Shown one piece after another: positions 23,393 to 34,500 of a stretch of 64,000 nucleotides of DNA. The DNA comes from Pseudisothecium myosuroides (Eukaryota > Streptophyta > Bryopsida > Hypnales > Lembophyllaceae): NCBI GenBank assembly GCA_951799445.1, contig OX637288.1, positions 3,784,501 through 3,848,500 on the forward strand, read 5' to 3'. The translations under genes were made by a program, and so were the position numbers. Numbering within the stretch: position 1 is the stretch's first letter; each line of letters begins with the position of its first letter. The notes beneath the pieces were generated by a model. The model was given only the letters and a program-made list of their open reading frames with translations, did not search any database and had not been told where the DNA came from.

Positions 23393-24528
23393 ATGGCGGC
23401 CATTGGGAGGACAGCAAGGGCACAGATTGTGCAGATTGTGAGGAATCGCATGCATGTGGTGGGTTTCCGAACTACTGCGCAGGCAGGGCTGGACCGAAGC
23501 GAGGCGACCTCCATGCAAAATGTGGTGCCGGCAGCAATGGCTTGGGAGGGTTTTGGTGTGACTTATCCAGCATGGTGCCGGGATATGTCACCAGGTATGG
23601 TCTTGTGATCCTCTGCTCCGTGATTAAATTAGGGCATGTCCGTTGTGAGTTATAGTGCCCTTGGCTTCACAACCAACTTCTGCAATTTTGGTTGTGAAGT
23701 TGTTCTGGACTAGCTAAGAGTCTCAAGATTGAATAGCAAGGAGCGTGAGAAATTGATCCACGATGATATTCCTAGAGATCTGAGGTTGTTGCATAAGCGC
23801 CAGAAAATATTTACTCCGTATAATTCTATGTGATTTTAGGGCAGTCGCAAGGTGGATTGCTGTGAATTGCTGTTGGGAAGATCTAAGAGGGTATGGTTTG
23901 AGTCGTTTTTCGAGCTTAAAACACTTCCTCCATGTGCTGGCCACAAATTCCATTAGGGTTTAAGTGTCGTCATGCAATCTTCGAAACAGAGTCTTCTCAC
24001 CATATTGCCAATTGCTCTTTCTGATGACAATGCGACTTTGAACCTTCAGCAGGACGAATTGTTTCTGTACTTTCGGAAGTTGACATTCTCTATCGAAGCC
24101 TCACGAAAACTTCTTTTGACATTTTTAAACTTATAGATCTTATAATTTTGTTATCGCGGCATCGTCTCTTCTACTTTTCAGTAGACGCTTCTTTCATTGA
24201 TGGTCGGGAAGTGATTCGCCATGCAGGGTATCCGCGAGGTTTTGCAACCAAAGGCGACATTGAAGAGGAAAAACAGGTTGATTCCCAGGTGCGAGAGGAA
24301 TTGGGGGAGCCTGAGGGTGGCCCAGCGCCAGGGGTGAAAGACAAGGCGAAGCAAGCTGTGAGCAAGGCGGGAGAGAAAGTGAAGGATGCAGGCGAGGCCA
24401 TGAAAAGCTCAACAGAGAGTGAGACGGCGAACAAAGTGGGCGACACTGTCAAAGGAGCTGGTGACAGCATCAAGGACACAGGAGCCAAACAGCAACGACT
24501 GGGGAAGGAGGATGTCGTCACCTCTTAA
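23393..24528 (+). CDS. LEA-like protein with predicted mitochondrial presequence (2 exons)
   Basis: Exons 23393-23594 and 24182-24528 join in phase to give 182 residues. The N terminus (MAAIGRTARAQIVQIVRNRM) is Arg-rich, free of acidic residues and amphipathic, as in mitochondrial presequences. The C-terminal half is hydrophilic with repeated Lys/Ala/Asp-rich 11-mer-like segments (KDKAKQAVSKAGEKVKDAG, then DTVKGAGDSIKDTG), characteristic of group-3-like late embryogenesis abundant proteins that protect membranes and enzymes during drying. The donor after TCACCAG and acceptor TTTTCAG fit phase 1. An alternative donor about 40 bases upstream would shorten the linker. Family assignment rests on composition and repeat pattern, so it is moderate. 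Confidence 0.68.
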
Positions 24529-25064
24529 GCCAGTTCTACCCTCAGCCTTTTTGTCCTGGGATTCGATCAAGTTAAGTTTTCGATCACCATATTTTTACAG
24601 TGGCCACACAATGTAGAAGAAGTGCGAATGAGTCAGCATGTGAGGACAGCACTCAAAGCTGGTTGCAAAAGACCTGGGCACCCCTGAAGCGAAATACTCT
24701 CACCGCAAGGGTATTCCGACTTTCAGATGATCATGTTTTAGACATAACCTATGCGTTCCTCAGTCACTGCAATGCAAATATGTTCTTCTCGTTTCGTATG
24801 TTGTCACCTTCTATTGCACTGTAAGTCAGGGAACAGCATGCTGAAAACTGTTCGGCACAATTCCTGCCAAACCAAAACCCCGCTTGGCAGCTGCTTACCT
24901 CTACTGGTCACCTTTACTCCAAGCTGAATGAGAGAAGAGATGTGCACCTAATTAAAAAGGAATGGTATATGCCTGCTTGGATCACTTTCATGATCACCAT
25001 TCTGTAGTAATTCCAGTTGATTCTCCATAACGATCATTTCACCGGGTAATGGCTGATCTTTACA
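24529..25064. other. Intergenic 3' region between convergent genes
   Basis: Lies between the stop codons of the LEA-like gene (+) and the Nudix gene (-), so it should hold both 3' untranslated regions. Nothing else is recognisable. The frame at 24600-24824 has no motif. Confidence 0.5.
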
Positions 25065-25978
25065 TCAAGCATCCAGCTTCTGTAGAGTGTGAAGCGAATG
25101 GGAGACCAACGTATGCGTATTGTGAAAATAAAACTCGCCTTTGAAGTGTCGACCATGGAGAAACTCCGGGTACCAGATCGGATCATCTTGCCACATCTTG
25201 TCATAGGGAATGTCGGCGAGAGAAAACCACGTTGGCGCCATCTCTTCCGTCTCACAAGGCTCCCCAGTATAATCCCCGACATGGTACACATGCACCTCCC
25301 AAGGCTGTGGATTATCGTCGAAATGGAACGTCAACACTCCTCGCTTCTCCATGGACAGAGGTACAACCCCGGACTCCTCTTGAAGCTCCCGCACAGCTGC
25401 CTCATCGATGGTTTCGTTGGCCTCCACTTTACCACCAAAGCCATTGAAATAACCCGCTCCAAAACCCCGTTTCTTCATGCCCAGGAGGACCTTCCCATCT
25501 TTCCTAATGATCACGAGGGTCAGAAGCTTCGGACTCTGTTTCTGATCGTGACCCACTGCACCGTTCGTGAGGGCTCCAACAGTCGTCTTCTCAACTTGCA
25601 CTTCCATTTCCAACCCTAACTTGCGGTGATTTGCAACCCCGAGGTTTGGAATCGGCTCTCTCACCTCTCCAGCACCCTGATCCTCAATACAAATTCCATT
25701 CTACCAGTAAAAATCTCAACAAGTCACAAACTTCGCAGATAGATTCATCGTCTATCTATGAACTCATTCCAAGCAAATGTGAACGCAAATTGGAACAATG
25801 GCAGAACAGACCTGCAGGACAAAGATGAGACTCGGTATACCTGACAAGCAGAAGGCGATGAATCTCGAAAATTCAAGCTTCTTGGTGCCGGACGAGGAAT
25901 GGAAGGTGGGTCACAACGCGGCCATGGAGCTTTGAAAGAAGACCTCGGGAGCTGGGACAATGCGCGGAGCGCAGACAT
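25065..25978 (-). CDS. MTH1-like Nudix hydrolase with N-terminal targeting peptide (2 exons)
   Basis: Exons 25978-25841 and 25700-25065 join in phase 0 to give 257 residues. Residues about 105-255 follow the human MTH1/NUDT1 8-oxo-dGTP diphosphatase closely: FNGFGGKVEANETIDEAA leads into RELQEESGV, a complete Nudix box (G-x5-E-x7-REUxEExGU, about residues 136-158). Then come WEVHVYHVGDY, EMAPTWFSLADIPYDKMW and DDPIWYP, matching MTH1 substrate-pocket wording (WPDD-like, here WQDD). The family removes oxidised nucleotides so they are not built into DNA or RNA. Exon 1 adds about 46 residues rich in Ser, Arg and Ala with few acidic residues, suggesting import into plastid or mitochondrion. The long frame in exon 2 lacks an ATG near its start, which supports the two-exon model. 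Confidence 0.88.
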
Positions 25979-26868
25979 TGCGTTTGAAGCATCTGTTGTA
26001 AACCCTAAATTTCAAAATGGGGCTCATGAATGGTCAATCAGTTCTTGGTCATTGTGAACACGGATGAATTTCATCCAGTCTTTCAGTTTGTGCGAGACAC
26101 ATCAATTGTTTTATATTGAATTCTCTAGTAATATCTAGAATGCTCTTTATTCTTTCGTCTAAAACTAATAAATATGGTACAAATTGATTGTGATAGATTT
26201 TATGTTTCTTAAAATATTTACATTTGAACTGTGACATGTATTATGATTCAAAATTTCTACTAATACAGTGACTAACTCAACCAATACAAACATTTGAGCA
26301 TACTTCTCATTTTAAAACGATCTTAATATTTGATTGGTCTTTGGTGGTAATTAAAAGAGTATTTTAGTTTTTTTTAAGATTCAAAAGGTGCATAGTTTAG
26401 TCAAGTACATATAGGGGTTAGTTTTACAACAAATACTGTAGACTATGTAAAACCTTAAAAAACATTTATATTCAAGCATTGATCTACATTGATTTGTCAA
26501 GATAAATTTTACTTACAAAATTAGCACCACTACATACTTCAATTTTTGTGGAAACTAATAGAATAAAACAAAATTTCAACCTACATTAATTTGATTATTT
26601 TACAAAGAGTGTGACTTTGGTAGATTAATGTCACATGCATTGATAGGACAAATTAGTGATATAGTCTAGTTTAGTCACTATATAAGTTCTAATGTTATTG
26701 TAATTTTCATTATTATGTCAAAATTAACATTAAAACCCTATCAAAACTCTTCCAAATTGGAACACTAACCTTAGAAGGACATGCTTCTATCACAAAACGG
26801 TGGATAGCAAAAAATTATTAGATCCCACAATGAATACATAAATTATATTTTTTGTTTCTATAATTGCC
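25979..26868. other. AT-rich spacer upstream of the Nudix gene
   Basis: The first 100 bases or so should be the Nudix promoter and leader. The rest is strongly AT-rich with no credible reading frame or repeat boundary. Confidence 0.35.
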
Positions 26869-27104
26869 TTAACACCTTAAGGATGTTGCTATTTTCTATA
26901 TGCTCTTTTTTGTTGTATATGGAAGTAAAAATTGAGTAGCAAATGAATCCCATTCAACCTGTAAATTTTTGACCATGTCACAGATATACTACTAGTCAAG
27001 TAAAAAAATTTGGAAAATTAGAGTGTTCGGAGAGGATCAAATAAATTCAATATATAGACAACATAAGCCAACTCTTTTGGTGGGCAATGTCCTTGAGGGG
27101 TTAA
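26869..27104. mobile_element. TTAACCCC-end MITE, 236 bases
   Basis: The left terminus TTAACACCTTAAGGATGTTGC and the minus-strand reading of the right terminus TTAACCCCTCAAGGACATTGC agree over 21 bases with four mismatches. Length and termini match the element at 9766-9992, although the interiors are only weakly alike by eye. It lies just downstream of the cyclophilin gene's last exon. Confidence 0.5.
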
Positions 27105-27149
27105 AATTCTTTCATAGGACACGTCTAGTCTTTAGCATCCTCGAGAAAA

Positions 27150-28643
27150 CTATTGAAATTGGAGGGTTCTAAGTTGACCAAAAATATATGTAGATCCGGA
27201 AGAGCCATCATCATAATAATCCTGCAAAACATGTAAAATGAAGCATATAAGATGATATTAATTTACGTTTAGGCTATGTAACCTCATTTTTGGCAAAGGT
27301 CTATTCTTTTTTGTGCAATTACTATAATTCTAATAAATTTTTATACTTTTGGCTATAAGTTTGAAATAAAAACTTCATTTATAATTAATTGAAAATAAGG
27401 TGGATTAGTATAAAATCATGTGTGATTCAACTGACACGTTAAAAAAATTTAGTTAAAGAATACAACGAAATATAAAGTATGATGGAATTTCTTATGTAGC
27501 TATAATAATTATATGGAAAAGTGCACTCATGCTCACCTCTGAAGATTGAGATACAATAGGTTTTTTCACTTCTGGTGATTTTTTCACAAAGGCTTTTGTA
27601 TCCTTGGAATCCTTTTTAGGGGTAGATAATTCTTCTTGCTTGTTTTGTTTTTGGCCTTCACCCTTGTCAGATGCTTTAATAGAAACGGGAACTGTAATTT
27701 TGCGGCTTATGGATTTAGAGGCAGACAATATAGATGTTTGTAATAGAGCTTGATTATCCTCACTGCCACAAGGTTGATTTGAATTTAGTACACAATACAA
27801 GTGGCAATTTCAAGCATTGTTGTTGTACAATAAACCTTTTGGAAAAAACTACCTTTGATCCTTGTAGCAAAATTCAAACAAGTTATTTTTTAAATTTATT
27901 ACAAGAAATTTAGAAAATAAAGTAATTAATTAATGTTTTTCAATGACATATCAATGATAGTTTTTTGTTTAATCACAAAAACTCATTAAAAAAACATTCA
28001 TTAAAACTAAAGATAATTTTTTTTAAATGTAAACATTAGTATTTTTAATTCATAGTTTTTTTGGTAGATCTAAAATACTCATCTCTTGATTGATTATTAT
28101 GGTATGGTTTACCTTGCATTGAAGGCACCACAACTAGCTATTATAACTCGTTTCTTTGTTCGTCCACTTATAGACCCTGCTTCTTTAGCCATGGTTTGCA
28201 AAATATCAAAGCCTTCAAGTACTTGGCCAAACACAACACATTGGCCATCTAACCAAGGGCACTGTCCAAGTGAAAAGATGAATTGCGAAGCATTTGTATG
28301 TCTCCCTTTATTCACATATGACATAATTCCGCATCCAATATGCTTGCGTAAGAAATTCTCATCAGGAAATCTTTCACCCCATATGCATTCCCCACCCGTG
28401 CCATTTCCATTTATAATATCACCTCCTTGTGCCATATATTGGGGAATAATGCGAAAAAAGCGTGTACCTTTAAAATGAAGTGGTTTTCTATATATTTTTC
28501 CAATGCCAGAATCACCAGTACACAATGCCAAAAAGTTCATTGCACAATTGGGAGTGATGTCATAGAATAGTTCCATGACAATCTTGCCCACATTTTTTTC
28601 ATCAATTGTAATTTCAAAGAATACTTGTGGGTTCTTAGGATTC
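27150..28643 (-). CDS. Cyclophilin-type peptidyl-prolyl isomerase with Lys-rich tail (5' exon not found)
   Basis: Exons 28643-28113, 27762-27537 and 27221-27150 join in phase and end at TAG. The first holds a whole cyclophilin domain: VFFEITIDEKNVGKIVMELF, CTGDSGIGKIYRKPLHFKG, FFRIIPQYMAQGGDI, NGNGTGGECIWGERFPDENF, SQFIF, WLDGQCVVFGQVLEGFDIL. The catalytic Arg and the active-site Trp are present, but the usual His before VVFG is Cys, and a Gly in the TNGSQFF motif is Ala with FIF following. The next exon codes a Lys/Ser/Glu-rich tail (KQNKQEELSTPKKDSKD), like nuclear CYP63/CYP95-type cyclophilins. No in-frame ATG precedes the domain: the frame opens after a TGA without ATG, and an AG at 28644-28645 suggests a short upstream exon I could not place. 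A decaying copy is the alternative. Confidence 0.78.
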
Positions 28644-28857
28644 CTGTCACATGACAAAATAGGAGACCATGACTGATCTTTAAAGGTGACTTTTTTGCAT
28701 CACTCTAGTTTTACAATAGAAGAGTGACGATTTAGAATTTTGATTCAAGGAGTACTCAAAAAAACTTTGCAAGAAATGCAAGGAGGTGCATATAGAAAAA
28801 TTAAGATTGTTGTAAGATTTCATGTAATATAGAGGCTCTAAATTCTGTCCAAAATAT

Positions 28858-28989
28858 TTACATTTCATTTGGCAAAGTGTCATTTTTTACATAAGAACCA
28901 CCTCCAAAATCTCCCAAGCCACCTCCAAAATTACATTCTAACAATAAAAGTGTCCACCAAGAGGGACCCCTATAATAATAACCACCAAC
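28858..28989 (-). other. Coding-like Gly/Tyr/Trp-rich fragment of unknown origin
   Basis: Directly after an acceptor-like CTTTAG, the minus strand is open for 43 codons, with segments VGGYYYRGPSWW and NFGGGLGDFGGGSYV, ending at TAA. The composition is unusual for random AT-rich DNA and recalls Gly-rich tails of RNA-binding proteins. It is on the cyclophilin strand, but no donor in a compatible phase links the two. I cannot name it. Confidence 0.3.
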
Positions 28990-29086
28990 CTAAAGTATGA
29001 ATGGCTTATTTGTAATTAGCCAAATTTTGAAAAGATTGACCTAAAGTATGAATGGCTTATTTGTGATTGGCCAAATTTTGACTAAC
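28989..29086. repeat. Tandem duplication of about 50 bases
   Basis: Two adjacent copies of CCTAAAGTATGAATGGCTTA continue TTTGTRATTRGCCAAATTTTGA, starting at about 28989 and 29039, with two or three differences. No function is apparent. Confidence 0.75.
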
Positions 29087-30881
29087 TAGTATTTCTATAT
29101 AACAAACCTGACTAATATACCAAATTATCTATTGCATTTAACTATCAATTAGCATAAGCATAGTGGTGTAAAGCATCGAAGAAATCAAGTTTCAGATTCG
29201 TACGATGGGTATAAAGAGCCCGGTTCTCGCCAATCGCAATCAGGAAAGCAAATATGCCTCTTCTCATCCATGAACACTGGGGTCTGCCGGTCTCTTTCCT
29301 TGACCACCAAGCTAAATCTGCAGCAACGTTGTGCATAACCCTAAGGCACTCATCTCCTGGAATCATCTCTAAATCGATGAATACTCAACCCAATCTGCTC
29401 ATTGACGATCACTCTGCATCAAAATTCATAGATATGAATTTCCACAATATTACAGTTATCCTTACAGTCAGCACTATTTCAGATTTGTGATTGACCCACC
29501 AAAAAAAAACTAGTCAAACTGATTCGTAGCATTATTCATTAGATTTACCTTTTTGATGACCAGACACGGCTGTCTCAGACGTGCTACAAGAGGATGGAAG
29601 CAGAAAAAGTAAACAGGAGCAGTTCTTATTGCTGGGATACCAATCTTACAGAAAAAATAGCGAAAGGAAGATGTAGGTTCGTATTTAGAAAGGCCCACTC
29701 AAAGATAATGGTTAGTGATATCGAGGAGAAATATACAAGGAGAAAAATGTAGCAGCAGAAAATAAAGCCTGCAATTCAAGGATCCAGTTACAAAGAGAAG
29801 ATTTAAGTTGCTCACTGCATGGAGCAGTGCAAGTAGAGCATACATTGAAGTGTGGCCGCAAACTCTTGGGAGCACGCTCGTTCATCGTCCTCAATTCGTG
29901 GTTGCTTATGAGCCTCTCATGCACATAGTTGCAACCAAACGAAGAAAAAAAAGAGAGCTGCGGAAGATTAAGACTGTTTCTTCTGAATTCATAGAAACAT
30001 CCTTATGAAATCGTCTGCAGATATTTGCGTCTGTTTCCAACTCCAGCACTATAACAAAAACAAACTATCCACTACATGGGTATGTGCATTGTAACAAACA
30101 AAACTATTAGAGTCGAAAATAGGTTCTCGAGTGTCGGAAGGATTCAAGACACTGGGAGGTTCAGTAGGTCCACATGGAATCTGAAATCAATCGACAGCAA
30201 GTCTGAGGAAACGCAAAAGGAGGTGGCATGAGAATTACTAGCGCCTAGGGACGCAGTAACGGTTACAATTAACTAAGGGACCATGTACTCGAAGTGTTCA
30301 TATCTCTTCCAACAATCAGGGACGAATCGACAGTGGAACCAAGATGTATTCGAACCTGAAAAATTCTCACCGATTGTTTTATCACAAAATGGTTCAAACA
30401 TGTGCAACATATTGCAGACTGTTACCTGATCAGTCACGTCATCATTTTCTTCGTTTTTGTTGCTTCTTCAAATGAGTTGACACGTGTCGAACAGGTTCAC
30501 TATATTCAGTCAAATTCATACATGCTGCTCCCCCAAATCACAAGAACACTGGCCTAAGTCAGCTTACGATGTTGACAATCCAGAAACCATTTCACAGAAA
30601 GCAAGACCAATTCACCAGTCACGACGCCTTAAAAATTCGTCATTAAGCACTTAGCATTGCAGAGACAAGTGGCAGCAGTAGAATACCTGACTTCAACATC
30701 AGTCAGCAGATCAACTGATACTGAATGGCCAAGACAGTTCATTTAGAAAGAGTATTGATCCTCCTCGTTTCTCTCAATGAGATCCAATATGACCTCAAAG
30801 GGAACCTTGAGCACCTCTGTATCCACACCATTCTATATAGACCTCAGAAATCTTTGCCAGAGCAAACTCATGATCCGAGGA
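29087..30881. other. Spacer between the PPR gene 3' end and the cyclophilin gene
   Basis: It should contain the PPR gene's 3' untranslated region near 30881 and upstream parts of the cyclophilin gene. Short frames at 29145-29366, 29510-29698 and 29712-29924 (all minus) have no recognisable motif. One could be an unplaced 5' exon, but nothing supports it. Confidence 0.3.
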
Positions 30882-33800
30882 TCAAGATTCAGCTGATTCA
30901 ACTTCTACATCTTGTTCCTCTTCTGTTGTGTCTGTTGAAGAAATATCGGCTGTAGGTTCATCTTTGTACTGCCTAGCTAAGTAGCGCGCAAACTGCCTTT
31001 CCTGAAAAACCATAGCAGCCAAGTCTTCCCTCCCAGCATCCTTGTAAATGGATATCAACTGTTTGTAAGTGATTTCATCCGGTTCACATTGTGCCTTTTT
31101 CATCCTTTTATAAACTCGCGAAACTCCTTCTATGAGTCCCATCTTAGCGTAGACCGTGATCACTGTCGTATGAGTCACAACATTGGCTTTCAGTTCTTTG
31201 TCTTGCATCTCCATGGAAATTCGTACAGCTTCATCCACTCGGCCAGCATTTCCAAAAGCATACATCATAGCGTTATAAGCTGCTGCATCAAGAGGAAAAC
31301 CACACTTCCGCATGGCTCCACATGCTTCCAAGGCTTCTTCATGCATACCGACGTGGGAATATAAGCTCGCCGCTGTAGTTAAAATATGTAAGTTGAGTGG
31401 CAAGCCAGCTGAGTCGGCATCCTCAATTTCTTGCAGAGCTTCATAGTATAGCCCAAATCTTTTGAGGACACCTGCCATCCGGTTGTATGTGGAAACATCC
31501 GGCATGATTTCCTTCCTTTGCATGCTCTCGAATATATCCTTGGCTTCGGACAGAGACCGTGACATTTCTAGCACGCTGTTAAAGGAAACCAAATTCGTGG
31601 AAAGACTAGCTTCCCGCATTCTTTTTGCCGCTGCTAGCGCCAACTCTTTCATTCCTGGTGTCACACAATAGATCCGACTATTAACGTGGGATATACACTT
31701 CAAATACATGTGAAATCATCATACCATTACCTGACATCAAATATCCGTATTAGGGCCCACCAGCACCAATCATGTAGCAACTTTTGCTAACTGGAATGAA
31801 CTACTAAATGCCCACACTGCTCAAGCTGTGTTAATTAGCTAATTAGTACTAACTCATGCTAACTTACTTGCAGGGAATTTACATTCATCTCTCATTTTCG
31901 AATAATAAACTAATTGTGCTTACACCAAAGGTTTGTAGTGCTAAATCCGCCCGCAATAACCAAGCAGCAGCAGGTAGCTGACTTGGAGCCTCCCATTAGT
32001 TCCCTTGCAAGTGTGAGCGCACCATAGGCTACTTTACTTCCAATTAGCAAATGGGCTTTGACATCCCAGTTAGCTAATTGGAGCTACTTGGTTGGTGCGG
32101 GCGGGGTCTTCTCAAAAAAAGGGGAGTTAAAACGAAGTCCTTCGAGAAAGTCAAAACCAAATCTAAAGGCGTCCTCAACCTATCTATAATCATCAACGTT
32201 GCAAGACAACTATTTCGGCACTTAGCGAATGAGATTTCTTTGATTTCCAGGCACAGTTATTTGTGATAAATTAGAGATTTTAAGCGTTTTATTCTAAAAT
32301 AAAATTTTAAGAAAAAACAAGGAATGAAGTGAGATGCGAACCTGCTTTCTTATATAAATTGAGCATGATCGTTTGAGCAAGCTCACTGTCCTGCATAGGT
32401 TCCCCAACTCCCAATGACAGTTCTTCCATCAACGAAGTAATATGCTTGCCGAGTTCCACGCTGGAACCAATATCAGCTACTGAGATCATTGAATGCCTCA
32501 GAAGAATGTGGAAAGTAATAGCATTGGGAGCTATACCTGCTGTTTTCATTCTCTGATAGTAATGAAGAGCCTTAAGCTTTTCTCCCCTTCTAAGGAACAT
32601 AGAGATTAATGTATTGTAAGAAGCTACGTCAGGAACCAAACCCTTCTCACTGATCTTCTTAAATAAGGCTTTTGCTTCCCGAACTCGATCGGCTCGGCCA
32701 CATATATGAATCATGGTGTTATAGGTTACTATATCCGGTTCAACACCTGCCTTCACCATGTCTCTAAAAGTCATGGAAGCTTTTTCGAAGTCACCAGCTT
32801 TACCATGAAGGTCCATCATTATATTGTATGTGTCCACTTTCTTCGCGTGCACGGGTAACTCTAGGTCATCTACCAATTCAGGGGCCTCAGGGTGCTGCCT
32901 AGCTTTTCCAAGATGAGTCTCTCCTTGAGACGAACTTTCGAAATGTTCAGCAGTTGAATCAGCAGCTCCTACAGTTCCATCGTTGCCATCACTCTCATTC
33001 AATCCAGCCATCCGCACAGGATCGTCCTTGACTTCATGAACAGGATGCAACATTGGAGTGTTAGACACAACGAAAACATAACACAAGTGCAATACCTTTA
33101 AGATATAGGATACTATAATCGATAGGTACATATCCCGTCTCCTATGGTGATCCCTTATTACCAACAACAACTCGTCTATTCATACACTCAATTGGTTAGC
33201 AAATGGTGTCGGAATGACTTGTCTATAGTCCATGAACCTTTGAATTGTCCACTGTCACTTATAGTGGTCTACAACCTTCCACTTTGAAATTGCATATGAC
33301 AACAACTTGATTTCAACAAATTTGATTCTTGTACCGGAAGCGAGCTCTTTGCAGTTCTAACCTGATTCCTAAATGAGTTAAAATGCATAAAGTGACGCAA
33401 ATAGTATCCTCTACCACATTTCGTACGTCTGCTCATACCAAGCCAGAAAATGCAAAACTTGCAGTCGTTCTGTTAAGAGGACAACTCATTATCCAACAAG
33501 ACAGATTGACTTGTCTAGCATGCTTAACTGACCATATGAGAACAGAGAGAAACTGGTGGTGAAAATTAAGTAAGGTTGTAGTACTTTGAATCTGCATACC
33601 TGATGCCTGAGCAAGGATATGAGGCAGCGAGTCAAACAGCCGATTCCCTTCTTCAAAATCACCAAACTCCTTAAGCACATTGATCTGACTACCGATCGCC
33701 ACCTCGTCGACAAAACCTTCCTTTTTGGAACGCTCAAACCAGAACGTGGCTTCCGCTTTCCGCCCCGCTTTCTCATACACGTCTATAAGAGTGTTATAAG

Positions 33801-34500
33801 TGTAACAATTCAGTTTAACATTCTTCAATTCCATTTCAGACAACAGACTCCGAACCAGGTCCCACTTCTGCGCCCTTCCACACTTCTTCAGCATGATGGT
33901 GTAGTGGCACGTATTCGGAACATAACCGTCCTGCTCATGAAACCACTTAAACAACTCAAGCGCACGATCACATCTCCACTGGTCATTGAGTAGCATCCCC
34001 TGTTCGTTTTCTTTCAACCGCCCCTTCCACGGTTCGAGAGCCTCATCTATATTAGCAATCTCCTCAAGAGCCTTCAGCATTTTCAAAATTTCCTCTCTAC
34101 GCTTCTTTTTCTTCTTATTGCTAATCTTATAGCTACTTCTCGGAGCTTTCTCACCCTGCCATCCCTCATACCCTCTCAAAAACCTTCGTAATTGTGAAGC
34201 ATTTCCTGACGAGTCTGCACCGCCCTCATCCGTTTTCCAAGCCCTTGCGCTCAACCTAACCTCGTCTCGATCGTTCACCAGGATTCTCGAATTAATCCCT
34301 CGGAATGTCTTCACGTCCTTATTCAATTCAAACCCTAAGCCAGAAATTCGTTCGCCAAAGTGCAATCGATACAAACGTCGAGAAATTGGCAACAAAGAAC
34401 TCTTCGAACAGAAGTTCGGCGAATTACGAGTAATTTCGATTCCCGAAGACCACGAAAGTGCACTCGCCTTCTCCGCCCCGAAAGCAAAGGTCGCCATCAC
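30882..34500 (-). CDS. P-class pentatricopeptide repeat protein (3 exons)
   Basis: Exons 34500-33600, 33031-32342 and 31654-30882 join in phase to give 787 residues. PPR proteins bind organellar RNA one base per repeat and control its processing, stability or translation. After a Ser/Arg-rich N terminus that looks like a transit peptide, there is a Lys-rich linker (SNKKKKKRREEI) and then helical 35-residue repeats. Examples are TCHYTIMLKKCGRAQKW, NCYTYNTLIDVYEKAGR, DTYNIMMDLHGKAGD, DIVTYNTMIHICGRADR, DVASYNTLISMFLRRGE and ANVVTHTTVITVYAKMG. There is no E/DYW extension, so it is P-class. The arrangement recalls Arabidopsis At1g73710-type proteins (from memory). Exon 2 could instead start farther upstream (acceptor TTATAG near 33123), which adds a hydrophobic stretch I consider unlikely. 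The tail is acidic. Confidence 0.9.

Noticed and set aside
25089..25619. 176-residue plus-strand frame opposite the Nudix gene
   Set aside because: Antisense of a real coding exon; the minus strand has a complete Nudix box and this strand has no motif.
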